A DNA stretch of 23,045 nt from a virus. Shown one piece after another: positions 6,873-14,005 of the stretch (positions are counted from its first letter, which is position 1; each line of letters opens with the position of its first letter). A program made the position numbers and the translations under genes. Where the stretch lies: positions 1 to 23,045 of the IMG/VR virus record IMGVR_UViG_3300030104_006033. One strand, given 5' to 3'. The notes below the pieces were generated by a model. It made no database searches and was not told the origin of the DNA. It worked only from the letters and a program-made list of their open reading frames with translations.

Positions 6873-7505
6873 ATGAAAAACAGAGTAACATTAAAACCAA
6901 TTGAACTAAATGCAATTCAAATTGCATTACAAGGTGGAAAGGATTATTACGACTATCTAAAAGGGCAATTTCAAGATGATAGTTATGATTATTTAAACCA
7001 ATGTTCAATTAAACAATTAGAAGACATTAAAGAGTGTTTAGGGTATGATTTAGATGGGTTGCATGATGAACTTAAATCTATGGAAGAAAACATGGTTAAA
7101 GGTTGGAAAGAAGAAGAGTACGAAGATTTTAGAGATAAATACGAATGGACAAAGTCTGCAAAAAAGAAAGTAGAAGAAACAATAAAAAACAAAGGGATAA
7201 ATAAATCTTCAATTGAACATACTATACAATGTTTAAGAGATATTATAAATGGGGATGCATCTGTTCATAACATGGGTGGATTATCTGATTTTTTACTTGA
7301 AAATGCATTTAAAATTGATGATGGTAACAAAAACTACCTTTCAAGAAAAACAATGATTATTGAATCTTGTTTATGGTTAATAGATGTATTGGAAGACATT
7401 ATTCACAGAGAAGATTACTCATTAGAGAAATATAATCTTGATTATAGGGTTGTTGATTGGTTAATAGGTTGTACAAAAGTGCAAGAGGAGTTATCTAATG
7501 AATAA
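6873..7505 (+). CDS. Unknown helical, acidic protein, 210 aa
   Basis: Start placed at 6873 (MKNRVTLKPIELNAIQIALQ) because AAAAGGATGGCAAAA precedes it; the in-frame ATG at 6864 is part of that ribosome site. The protein is mostly helical and acidic, with coiled-coil-like stretches (KSMEENMVKGWKEEEYEDF near 70-90; KSAKKKVEETIKNK near 98-110) and no cysteine pairs or membrane segments. No family recognised. If the ribozyme cuts, the mRNA for this gene starts 25 bases upstream with a 5'-hydroxyl. Its 3' end overlaps the next gene by eight bases, so the two should be coupled. Confidence 0.8.
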   Translation: MKNRVTLKPIELNAIQIALQGGKDYYDYLKGQFQDDSYDYLNQCSIKQLEDIKECLGYDLDGLHDELKSMEENMVKGWKEEEYEDFRDKYEWTKSAKKKVEETIKNKGINKSSIEHTIQCLRDIINGDASVHNMGGLSDFLLENAFKIDDGNKNYLSRKTMIIESCLWLIDVLEDIIHREDYSLEKYNLDYRVVDWLIGCTKVQEELSNE

Positions 7506-7932
7506 ACACATTGAATTAACAAAAAAAGACAAGTATTTATTTACTTGTGATGGTGGGAAAAATCAATTTTATGGTTATATCATTAATGATGATAAATGGA
7601 ATGGTTTTGAAGTGCCATATTTCACTAGAGATGAGTTAATTAAGATTGAAAAAAGTTGGCATGATGATAACAATGCACCAAAAATAAAATTTGGCAAAAG
7701 GGTTATTAAATTTGCATATGAGAAATATAAAATTGCATCACATATGGAGTTTAACACAATCAAGGGAATTGATACTAAAAAATCAAATGGGGTGTATTTT
7801 GTGTATGAGAAAATATATCCACTAAATGGTTTGTGTTGGAAGAAGATTGAAATGGATGAAGTAGTAATTAGACTTAAAAGTAAGTCTGGTAGGGGTAAGA
7901 TAAGTCATTTTGGTTTAGAGGCAAATAAATGA
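7498..7932 (+). CDS. Unknown basic protein, 144 aa
   Basis: Begins MNKHIELTKKDKYLFTCDGG, lysine-rich, alternating beta-like segments (QFYGYIINDDKWNGFEVPYF; VYFVYEKIYPLNGLCWKKIE). No membrane segment or recognised motif. The start overlaps the upstream stop region by eight bases and the stop overlaps the integrase ATG as ATGA, so it is translated together with both. It lacks its own extended ribosome motif, in contrast with the genes that do not overlap. Function unknown; a small DNA-binding partner of the integrase is possible but not shown. Confidence 0.75.
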   Translation: MNKHIELTKKDKYLFTCDGGKNQFYGYIINDDKWNGFEVPYFTRDELIKIEKSWHDDNNAPKIKFGKRVIKFAYEKYKIASHMEFNTIKGIDTKKSNGVYFVYEKIYPLNGLCWKKIEMDEVVIRLKSKSGRGKISHFGLEANK

Positions 7933-9050
7933 AATATATCCATCTTAAGAATCTTGAAAATGTGGTATTGGTTGGTACAAATGGCAAAAAGTACATCAAG
8001 TACAATTTTAGATATATGCACCAAGGTAGGACTAAACGTATTTCACTTGGAACCGAACTAAATAGTACCACTTCGGACGTAAAAATCCGATATAAGATTG
8101 CACAAACGAAGGCACTAAATCTTCAATTAGGGTTTGAGGTCTCTGTGCCGGGATCCAGGGACCAATCTCCCCGGAAGGAACCAGTCCTTCTGGCAAAAGT
8201 CTTTGATAAATGGGTAAACATAAATAAAAATAGTTCAAAATCATTTTTGAACCATATTCATAACATGAAACATTTTGTTTACTTTTTTGGAAAGGAATCT
8301 GATTGGAAAAATAACAGAGTCACCAAAGGTTGTAAGATTGATTTGGCACAATTAAATGCCAATGATATTGATGAATTCTATAATGACCAGATTGAAAAAG
8401 GATTTACCAAAAGTACAATTCAAAAAAGGCACAATTATTTAAATCCTTTTTATGCATGGTTAAAGAGAAACAAATATCTGGAAGAGAACTACTATCTGGA
8501 AAAAAGTAAATTAAAAGTCAAAAATGATGAAAAGATAGAATTTCAGGCATTAGATAGAAAAGACATAATGAAGATAATCAACCAAGTAAAAAACCATAAT
8601 TATAAGGTATTATGGACTATTATGGCATACTCTGGACTATCTCCAATAGATGCATCAACATTGGACAAAAGAAAAGACATTGTTCATAATGGTAAATTCA
8701 CTTGCATAGTAACAAAACGAACAAAAACAAAAGTGATTGCACAGATACCCATATTAGGTGACTTAGATAAACTAGGTGATTTGATTTTTAATCTGGACAT
8801 GACAAAAAAACAACGAGACAATGCCAACAAGGAATTTAAAAGATTGGCAAAGGCAAATGGGATTATTGCAAAGGAAGGATATAAAATATCCCAATATTGC
8901 CTAAGGCATAGTTTAACTACGTTTTTACGACCATATCTAACAGACAATGAAATTCAGTTATTTATGGGTCATACAAACACAAACCAACAAACCACATACA
9001 CCCAAGTATCTCAAGAAATGTACGAGAAATTGGAAAGTGTACTAAAATAA
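7929..9050 (+). CDS. int: Tyrosine recombinase, phage integrase
   Basis: 373 residues. An N-terminal beta-rich arm-binding region (about 1-60) is followed by a SAM-like core-binding domain (about 87-195) and the catalytic domain (205-373). Visible catalytic parts are: beta-hairpin Lys in IVTKRTK (Lys263), YCLRHS (Arg326, His327), MGHTN (His348) and the nucleophile in TTYTQVS (Tyr357). The usual first Arg (TGLRxxE) is replaced: the site reads YSGLSPIDASTL with Ser238, and the HxxR His is Tyr323. A Ser at the Arg I place is known in Bacteroides-type integrases such as IntDOT, so it need not be dead. It should join phage and host att sites. Confidence 0.92.
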   Translation: MKYIHLKNLENVVLVGTNGKKYIKYNFRYMHQGRTKRISLGTELNSTTSDVKIRYKIAQTKALNLQLGFEVSVPGSRDQSPRKEPVLLAKVFDKWVNINKNSSKSFLNHIHNMKHFVYFFGKESDWKNNRVTKGCKIDLAQLNANDIDEFYNDQIEKGFTKSTIQKRHNYLNPFYAWLKRNKYLEENYYLEKSKLKVKNDEKIEFQALDRKDIMKIINQVKNHNYKVLWTIMAYSGLSPIDASTLDKRKDIVHNGKFTCIVTKRTKTKVIAQIPILGDLDKLGDLIFNLDMTKKQRDNANKEFKRLAKANGIIAKEGYKISQYCLRHSLTTFLRPYLTDNEIQLFMGHTNTNQQTTYTQVSQEMYEKLESVLK

Positions 9051-9065
9051 AGGACGGCATCAAAA

Positions 9066-9281
9066 ATGGTAGCAAATAGTAAAATAAAGGACGTAAAACT
9101 CGTTAGAATACAAACCGAAGGGATCGAGTTAAAATGGAATGTATTTTGTGTATATGCAAAATCAATAGGAACTACACCCAGAAAACTATTAGGAAAGATT
9201 CTAAAGGAATATTGGGTAAGGAACTTGACAGAGATTACTCATGCATGGCAAAATGCAATGGGAATTGATGAAGAGGAATAG
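9066..9281 (+). CDS. Small hypothetical protein after the integrase, 71 aa
   Basis: MVANSKIKDVKLVRIQTEGI..., with the extended ribosome motif directly upstream and a terminator 24 bases past its stop, so it ends the plus operon. The segment VFCVYAKSIGTTPRKLLGKILKEYWVRNL could be a helix-turn-helix or ribbon-helix-helix-type DNA-binding fold; a directionality or regulatory role would fit next to an integrase but is inference. Confidence 0.75.
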   Translation: MVANSKIKDVKLVRIQTEGIELKWNVFCVYAKSIGTTPRKLLGKILKEYWVRNLTEITHAWQNAMGIDEEE

Positions 9282-9304
9282 AACAAACTACAAAACAAAA
9301 AAAG

Positions 9305-9329
9305 GGGTGAGAAATCACCCTTTTTTTTT
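9305..9329 (+). terminator. Bidirectional rho-independent terminator
   Basis: GGGTGA (9305-9310), loop GAAA, TCACCC (9315-9320), then nine T. The left side carries a run of A, so the minus strand also reads a hairpin followed by T. It ends the plus operon (last stop 9281) and the leftward early operon (last stop 9328-9330). Confidence 0.92.
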
Positions 9330-9483
9330 ATCTACTACCTTTTAGGTCCCAAATTATTTGATAAACAAAAAACAAAATCAGAATGCCAAGTGCAAAACAT
9401 AAAACACCTACACCAGACAAAAATATGCCACCAGAGATTGCACAAAACCCCGTCATCCAATCTGGTAATTCAAACATCATCAT
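9328..9483 (-). CDS. Tiny membrane protein, 51 aa
   Basis: Begins MMMFELPDWMTGFCAISGGI, then one long hydrophobic stretch (about residues 13-45, including FLSGVGVLCFALGILILFF) and a short charged tail WDLKGSR. Three consecutive ATG codons follow a GGAG site (spacing 9-15), so the exact start is uncertain by two residues. Its start overlaps the stop of the preceding membrane gene (ATGA). The stop lies inside the T-run of the terminator. No family recognised; it may alter the host envelope or exclude other phages. Confidence 0.65.
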   Translation of the reverse strand: MMMFELPDWMTGFCAISGGIFLSGVGVLCFALGILILFFVYQIIWDLKGSR

Positions 9484-9617
9484 AATATTTTTCTCCTGGT
9501 GTCATTCCTTTTTTGGACTCTTTTATATCGCTCATAATCTTCGTAATAAACGAGTCCTACTAATACACAAAACAATGCAATCATAATTCCAATTAACATA
9601 TAGGATAAAATCACCAT
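9480..9617 (-). CDS. Tiny membrane protein, 45 aa
   Basis: MVILSYMLIGIMIALFCVLV forms one transmembrane helix, followed by a strongly basic tail (YYEDYERYKRVQKRNDTRRK) that should stay in the cytoplasm. The ATG lies next to the stop of the gene at 9619, and the stop overlaps the following gene. Three such small membrane genes (this one, 9328-9483 and 10075-10209) cluster at the end of the early operon. No family recognised. Confidence 0.65.
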   Translation of the reverse strand: MVILSYMLIGIMIALFCVLVGLVYYEDYERYKRVQKRNDTRRKIL

Positions 9618-9618
9618 A

Positions 9619-10074
9619 TCAACACTCCATATCATTTTGGATACCTTGACGAATACTATCCTTATTAATTACTTCTGGTTGTAATAATCTATCTTCAGGT
9701 AAGTCACTAGTAGGTGTTGAGTCAATTAATCGATCCTCGATAGTAAACGAATCATCATTTTGACGTTCTTCGGTTACACAAGCATAGGTTAACTCCAAAT
9801 ATTGGATTAAATCCATTATCCGGGAAGAAATACTTTCATCACTAAATGTTTTTCCAGATTTGATATAATTAAGAATACTAGAAAAATGTTTTTGCATAAA
9901 AATCCCTAGAACATCTAAGGTTTTTAGGTCCAAAGACTTGGCCGTGGATTTAAAGTTTGCCAGAACATCCTCATCTCCCCTGGACTCTGTATATTCAATT
10001 CGTTTTTGTTTGGCTTGGTGGTCCCCATCGGTTCTAAATGCCGTGATAAGGGATTCATATGTTTTAATATCCAT
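9619..10074 (-). CDS. Unknown acidic protein, 151 aa
   Basis: MDIKTYESLITAFRTDGDHQ..., soluble, helical N-terminal two thirds and an acidic, probably flexible C-terminal third (TPTSDLPEDRLLQPEV). No catalytic motif is visible. A good AGGAG site lies before the ATG. It is embedded among the small membrane genes at the end of the early operon. Function unknown. Confidence 0.7.
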   Translation of the reverse strand: MDIKTYESLITAFRTDGDHQAKQKRIEYTESRGDEDVLANFKSTAKSLDLKTLDVLGIFMQKHFSSILNYIKSGKTFSDESISSRIMDLIQYLELTYACVTEERQNDDSFTIEDRLIDSTPTSDLPEDRLLQPEVINKDSIRQGIQNDMEC

Positions 10075-10209
10075 TTACTTACTCCTATTTCCCAATTCAA
10101 TTTTTATTCTATTTACCAGTAAGAAATAAAGCACCACATCTACTGCACAATGGAACAGAACATCAAATGCCTGTGTCTGGATAACTTCTAAAAAATAATA
10201 ATATGCCAT
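10075..10209 (-). CDS. Tiny membrane-type protein, 44 aa
   Basis: MAYYYFLEVIQTQAFDVLFH... with a hydrophobic segment (residues about 14-33, ending VVLYFLLV) and a polar tail NRIKIELGNRSK. An AAAGGA site lies upstream of the ATG. The stop is followed immediately by the next ATG (TAA-ATG). The tail also provides the AGGAG ribosome site for the next gene. No family recognised. Confidence 0.62.
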   Translation of the reverse strand: MAYYYFLEVIQTQAFDVLFHCAVDVVLYFLLVNRIKIELGNRSK

Positions 10210-10226
10210 ATGGTTGTCCTTTTTTG

Positions 10227-10619
10227 TTAAATAAACTCTGAATATTCATAAAACCACTTTCTGCTGCCTTGATTATTCTTGGCTCTTTTTAGTGCAAGGT
10301 TAATCGAGATTTCCCCATTATATGGATAGTAGGCAATCATTTTATCATGCCATAGATAGATAGCAACATAGTCAATGTGGTCTTGGTTATCTTTTTTTCT
10401 CATTCTCACTTCAACAGAGGTCTTGGATTTATAAACTCCAATAGTCTTAATTTGGATTCGTTTAAAACTTCCATTACTAAATGCAATTAAATCGGTATTG
10501 TTAACATCACAGGTAGGTCTAAATGTTTCTACTTGTTGCCGGGTTAAATCAGCAATAATGTAATGCTCACCCATAGAACCAATTTCCTGAGTAGTTAATT
10601 CTTTTTTTTGTTTAGGCAT
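10227..10619 (-). CDS. PD-(D/E)XK-fold endonuclease
   Basis: 130 residues. The order GEHYIIADLTRQQVETFRP (Glu18), CDVNNTDLIAF (Asp38, Asp43) and KRIQIKT (Gln56, Lys58) matches the small PD-(D/E)XK group that includes Holliday-junction resolvases and intron-associated nucleases, in which Gln often replaces the Glu of E-x-K. The C-terminal part (IDYVAIYLWHDKMIAYYPY) supplies the remaining beta strands. It probably cuts or resolves branched DNA during phage replication. It overlaps the preceding zinc-protein gene by 25 bases. Which substrate it uses cannot be told. Confidence 0.75.
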   Translation of the reverse strand: MPKQKKELTTQEIGSMGEHYIIADLTRQQVETFRPTCDVNNTDLIAFSNGSFKRIQIKTIGVYKSKTSVEVRMRKKDNQDHIDYVAIYLWHDKMIAYYPYNGEISINLALKRAKNNQGSRKWFYEYSEFI

Positions 10620-10843
10620 CGTATACAGGTTTTTCTGGGTAGTCCGATCGTTGGAAAATCAAAATAAATTTCTATTTTGTCTGATTTTTTTATGGGTTCC
10701 CATACACATTTACATTTATCACAACAACGTAGTTGGGCATCATGGGGTGAGAAGGTCCTCATCTTATATCTCTTAATCCTTCTTTCTTCCCTTGTTAGTC
10801 TTTTGAGTACCCAGTCTATGTTGTTCGAAAATTTCTTTGACAT
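10595..10843 (-). CDS. Small zinc-binding protein
   Basis: 82 residues from the ATG at 10843, chosen because AAAGGGA lies just upstream; the longer frame would need a GTG. Cysteines at 40, 41, 44, 46 and CIRC at 73-76 make a credible zinc site of the C-x2-C...C-x2-C type. The N-terminal half is basic (LTREERRIKRYK), as expected for nucleic acid contact. It overlaps the resolvase-like gene upstream by 71 bases. Possibly a transcription or replication accessory factor; no specific family recognised. Confidence 0.7.
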   Translation of the reverse strand: MSKKFSNNIDWVLKRLTREERRIKRYKMRTFSPHDAQLRCCDKCKCVWEPIKKSDKIEIYFDFPTIGLPRKTCIRCLNKKKN

Positions 10844-11210
10844 CGATTCCCTTTGAAACGGCTTCACTAATTAATCTCGCAATCGGTTTAAGTGGTAACG
10901 ATAATAGAGCTTCCATTCGGTCACCACGGCTGACCACCCCAACTTCAGTTTTTTCAGGCAACATCCACCGTGGAATTCGACTACGTCTTTTACAACCAAG
11001 CCACATACCCAAAACTTCAACATCACCTTTTTCATGGTTTGCTCCCCCCCGATCCCTGTTGAAACAAGGAACTGAGTAATCCCGAAATGTGTTGACCACT
11101 TCCCTCTGAAGTTCGGCTCCCCGTTGTCGATTCCTTCGACCCTTGCGTACGTTCTTGGAATTCTTGGAATGAGATGAGTTCTTCATTTCCTTCTTTCTTT
11201 TCTTCATCAT
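10773..11210 (-). CDS. Resolvase-like PD-(D/E)XK protein
   Basis: About 145 residues from the ATG at 11210 (GGGAAGAG lies upstream). Conserved parts are NRQRGAELQREVVNTFRD (residues about 27-44), RDRGGANHEKGDVEVLG (Asp63) and GCKRRSRIPRWMLPE (Lys74 region), an arrangement seen in phage Holliday-junction resolvase-like proteins in which the third motif lacks the usual Glu. The C-terminal half is predicted helical. Its first 179 bases run inside the 3' end of the upstream replication gene in another frame. A longer frame to 11282 (GTG) is open, and a shorter start at 11186 is possible, so the start is uncertain. Confidence 0.7.
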   Translation of the reverse strand: MMKKRKKEMKNSSHSKNSKNVRKGRRNRQRGAELQREVVNTFRDYSVPCFNRDRGGANHEKGDVEVLGMWLGCKRRSRIPRWMLPEKTEVGVVSRGDRMEALLSLPLKPIARLISEAVSKGIDVKEIFEQHRLGTQKTNKGRKKD

Positions 11211-12153
11211 CTCTTCCCGGATGTGTTTTGGTATTTGCATGGCTATCCTTTTGTGGTTTAATGTGAGTAAGGTCATGTCCACATATATCGCATCCTTGGT
11301 TAATTTTCCATTTATGACTTAAAAATAAAGTGTTCCCATAATGTGAACTATTCTTGTTTGTGCAATACACTAAATACTCCCCTCTATCATTTTTTCTATA
11401 CATTGTCTCTGTTTTAACAGGACGTAAAACCTCATCTTCTTTTGCCTTTTTCATCCAAGTAGAAACAGCCATCTTCCATTTCTTCATGGGTGTTTTTCCT
11501 CGTTTCCAACCAACAGATTCAAACCATTCCCAGAATAGTTCTGCTTGAGCTTCCGGGTGACCTTTCTCCTGGAAGTAATCTTTTACCATCTGTAGGTTTT
11601 TGGGGCGGGCAAGATAGGTATCTTTTTTAGGTACTGATTTTGTACTTTTTTTACTTTTTGCTAATAAAGTATTATTATTAGTTGTATTAGTATTATTATT
11701 ATATATATTATTATTATTATTAATACTATTAGTACTATTAATACTATTAGTACTCCCACCAAAAGACAATTCAAACAAATCATTAGGTTTATGCACTTCT
11801 TGATTCAATATTGATTCAGACTTCGGTGCAACTAACGTAATATGTAAAGATACGCGAGTCATTTTTGATTCATTATTGATTCGCAATTGATTCATGGTAA
11901 CCAACTTTTTTAAATATCTATTGACGGCAGATTGGGTCCAATTCATTGATTCAGCCATTTTTCTTTGTGACATGATGAATTCTCCCTGTTTTAAAGTGAC
12001 CATAGAGCCATTAATAAAGTGAGTATCGTCCCCCATTGATTCAGCCCAGACCATAAATTGTAGGTATGCCTGAGACTCACTAAATGGTTTGCCATTGTTC
12101 CAGATGTTTCCATCTAAAAATGATTTAGGTACTCTAATATATTCAGCCACCAC
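11032..12153 (-). CDS. Replication initiator-like protein with winged-helix N-terminus
   Basis: 373 residues. Residues 1-95 (IRVPKSFLDGNIWNNGKPFS; TLKQGEFIMSQRKMAESMNW; VNRYLKKL) form a winged-helix domain like those of phage replication initiators. Residues 134-162 are Asn/Ser/Thr-rich and coded by ATT-type repeats. Residues 186-238 (FWEWFESVGWKRGKTPMKKW) match the C-terminal module often seen in DnaD/DnaT-like phage proteins. Cys264, Cys288 and Cys291 (CDICGHD) suggest metal binding. The last 60 residues, low in structure, overlap the resolvase-like gene. It should recruit the host helicase at the origin; this role is inferred from domain type and place. Confidence 0.75.
   Translation of the reverse strand: MVAEYIRVPKSFLDGNIWNNGKPFSESQAYLQFMVWAESMGDDTHFINGSMVTLKQGEFIMSQRKMAESMNWTQSAVNRYLKKLVTMNQLRINNESKMTRVSLHITLVAPKSESILNQEVHKPNDLFELSFGGSTNSINSTNSINNNNNIYNNNTNTTNNNTLLAKSKKSTKSVPKKDTYLARPKNLQMVKDYFQEKGHPEAQAELFWEWFESVGWKRGKTPMKKWKMAVSTWMKKAKEDEVLRPVKTETMYRKNDRGEYLVYCTNKNSSHYGNTLFLSHKWKINQGCDICGHDLTHIKPQKDSHANTKTHPGRDDEEKKEGNEELISFQEFQERTQGSKESTTGSRTSEGSGQHISGLLSSLFQQGSGGSKP
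11721..11754. repeat. Tandem repeat inside the replication gene, candidate origin iterons
   Basis: The 16-base unit TAATACTATTAGTACT occurs twice exactly, 18 bases apart (11721-11736 and 11739-11754), next to about 80 bases of ATT-rich simple sequence (11665-11720). In protein it codes STNSIN twice. Lambda-type phages keep their origin as iterons plus an AT-rich stretch inside the initiator gene, and this has the same shape. It could instead be a simple linker repeat. Confidence 0.5.
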
Positions 12154-12577
12154 AAATCACCTGTTCAATTGGAACTAAAACACATTTAGATGCATTCCTA
12201 TCACCTGCCATAACAAAATGACCCATGTGTAAATGCATTTGTGCTAGTTTGGTAAGTCTAGATGCCGAAATAATCAGCATCATAGACTCACCTTTGGGTA
12301 TGCGGATGTTAAATAACCACCAATCGGCTTCAGTTGTGGATATTCCACTAGGTTTACCATTGCACTCTACTTCTATAGCAATATTCCCTGTCTTATACGC
12401 CTTAAAATCGGTCTTAACCTCTAGTTTACCAGTTAAGGTTTGTAAGGCTTCCACTTCACCGTTTAAACCTCGTAAAAGGTCTATATCAAAATTCTCAGCC
12501 GTGTACTTACCATATCGTAATTGGGTAAGAATATTTTCTATTTGGTCTACACTTAGATTTAACTTGATTTGTGGCAT
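12143..12577 (-). CDS. Putative PD-(D/E)XK-type nuclease
   Basis: 144 residues. The segment GEVEALQTLTGKLEVKTDFK (residues 40-59) gives Glu41/Glu43 and an E-x-K at 53-55, followed by GNIAIEVECNGKPSGISTTE and ADWW, a block I associate with uncharacterised phage nuclease-like proteins. The order of acids fits the PD-(D/E)XK fold, but no reaction is proved. It overlaps the methyltransferase by 19 bases and the replication gene by 11, so all three are co-expressed. It could be a resolvase or, less likely, a restriction partner of the methyltransferase. Confidence 0.6.
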   Translation of the reverse strand: MPQIKLNLSVDQIENILTQLRYGKYTAENFDIDLLRGLNGEVEALQTLTGKLEVKTDFKAYKTGNIAIEVECNGKPSGISTTEADWWLFNIRIPKGESMMLIISASRLTKLAQMHLHMGHFVMAGDRNASKCVLVPIEQVICGG

Positions 12578-14004
12578 GGCAATTTCTTGATGTTTGTTGC
12601 AACGGCTTTGACTACATCAACAGTAACGGCGTTTCCAGCCTGTTTATATCTTTGTGAGTCACTAATTTTTACCACTTTACCATCTAGATTACCATATTCA
12701 TTCCATAAATCCGGGAAACCCTGGAGTCTCATACATTCAATCGGCGTGAGTCTCCGAATCTTCGTCTTATCATAGAGTTTTATATTGTTATGCTTGGGGT
12801 CTGTTAAGGTTGGTATGTGGTCTTTGGATGTTCGATTGTAGGTATCTAAGGCTTTTAATTCATCTGGTCCCAATTTTTCTTTTTCCAGAGTTTCATTTAA
12901 TGCCTTATCACTATAAGTAAATTTTACGCCATGTTGGTCTTGGGCGGTCAAGGTAAACATATCTTCTCCTGGATCCTTAAATCTTCGACCATTTTGGCGT
13001 TTTTCTTCCCTTCCCGGAGTTAATACAGGTTGTGGTTCTAATGCTAAAGGTGGCATCCAAGAAGGTTCAGTTTCACTATTTTTTACGGCATTTAAACAAG
13101 GACTTATTTTATCTTCACGAATTCGTAATCCCTCATCTTGCCTCACATCGGCAATCTGTAATAAATCCATATCACTATGATTACCACCACTATGTGCTCC
13201 ACCTGTTAAGGCGGCTGCATATGTTTGGTTGTTCTTTCCCTTACCTTCTTTGTCAATTACCCTTACAATTTTTGGGTCTTTATAATCTCTACTTAATAAA
13301 CTAGGGCATACATCCTTAAATCCGCGTTCTCTAGGACTTGCATTGCTCACTTGTTTAATTAATTGCATCCCGGAATGATTCTCTGGATTACCTGCCACAG
13401 TTAAACATTTACTATGTTGTCTAGTGGATTTTCCCGGCTCGACCACTTCTCTATTTTTTCCACCTGTTCTTGTGATAGGAAATACCGATCGGGAACCTGG
13501 GTCTCCAGAATATCCGACAAGGTAGATGCGTTCTCTGTTTTGGGGAGTTCTCGGAAACCAGCGTGTATTAAGCAATTGCCATTCAAGTCTATAGCCCCCA
13601 AGGTTGGTAAAGGCTTTGATAATTGCCCAAAAGTCTTCACCATTGTTGCTGGAGAATGTCCCTTTAACGTTTTCCCAGATAAAAAAACTTGGTCTACACT
13701 CATCGATGAGTCTAATTGATTCACTAATAAGGGAGCTTCTATCTCCCTGCATTCCAGAACGGAGTCCAGCAAGGCTAAAGTCTTGGCAAGGGCTTCCAAA
13801 AGTGATGATGTCGATTTTTGGTAAATCTTGGTGTCGAATAGTTCTAACATCACCTAACTCAACTGCTTCCGGGAAACGATATTTGTATACGGCACTTGCA
13901 AACTTGTCAACCTCGCTAAATCCAACCCAATCCAATTCAAAACCTGCTTGTTCAATTCCAAGGTGAAATCCACCAATGCCAGAAAATAAATCAAGTAGAC
14001 GCAT
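12559..14004 (-). CDS. C5 cytosine-specific DNA methyltransferase
   Basis: 481 residues. It transfers a methyl group from S-adenosylmethionine to carbon 5 of cytosine. Motif I LLDLFSGIGGFHLGIEQAGF (3-22), catalytic GSPCQDFS (Cys73), ENV (111-113), QNRERIYLVG (155-164), RRLTPIECMRLQGFPD near 430 and QAGNAVTVDVV near 460 are all in order, so it should be active. The long segment between motifs VIII and IX (about 165-425) is the target-recognition part and explains the extra length. No classical restriction enzyme is next to it, so it probably protects phage DNA from host restriction or regulates. Confidence 0.96.
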   Translation of the reverse strand: MRLLDLFSGIGGFHLGIEQAGFELDWVGFSEVDKFASAVYKYRFPEAVELGDVRTIRHQDLPKIDIITFGSPCQDFSLAGLRSGMQGDRSSLISESIRLIDECRPSFFIWENVKGTFSSNNGEDFWAIIKAFTNLGGYRLEWQLLNTRWFPRTPQNRERIYLVGYSGDPGSRSVFPITRTGGKNREVVEPGKSTRQHSKCLTVAGNPENHSGMQLIKQVSNASPRERGFKDVCPSLLSRDYKDPKIVRVIDKEGKGKNNQTYAAALTGGAHSGGNHSDMDLLQIADVRQDEGLRIREDKISPCLNAVKNSETEPSWMPPLALEPQPVLTPGREEKRQNGRRFKDPGEDMFTLTAQDQHGVKFTYSDKALNETLEKEKLGPDELKALDTYNRTSKDHIPTLTDPKHNNIKLYDKTKIRRLTPIECMRLQGFPDLWNEYGNLDGKVVKISDSQRYKQAGNAVTVDVVKAVATNIKKLPCHKSS

Positions 14005-14005
14005 T

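Noticed and set aside
11665-11754. Short tandem repeats considered as a CRISPR array
   Set aside because: Units are 16 bases without spacers and lie in a coding low-complexity region. No CRISPR array was seen in the window.
12225-12590. 121-codon plus-strand open frame
   Set aside because: Antisense to the nuclease-like gene at 12143-12577, whose motifs and stop-start overlaps are convincing.
13401-13853. 150-codon minus-strand open frame inside the methyltransferase gene
   Set aside because: It is the shadow of the motif-bearing methyltransferase frame and contains none of a recognisable family.
12559-14004. Search for a restriction-modification pair or a retron/diversity-generating reverse transcriptase
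   Set aside because: No classical restriction enzyme and no reverse transcriptase motif is visible on either strand; the methyltransferase appears to stand alone apart from small nuclease-like neighbours.
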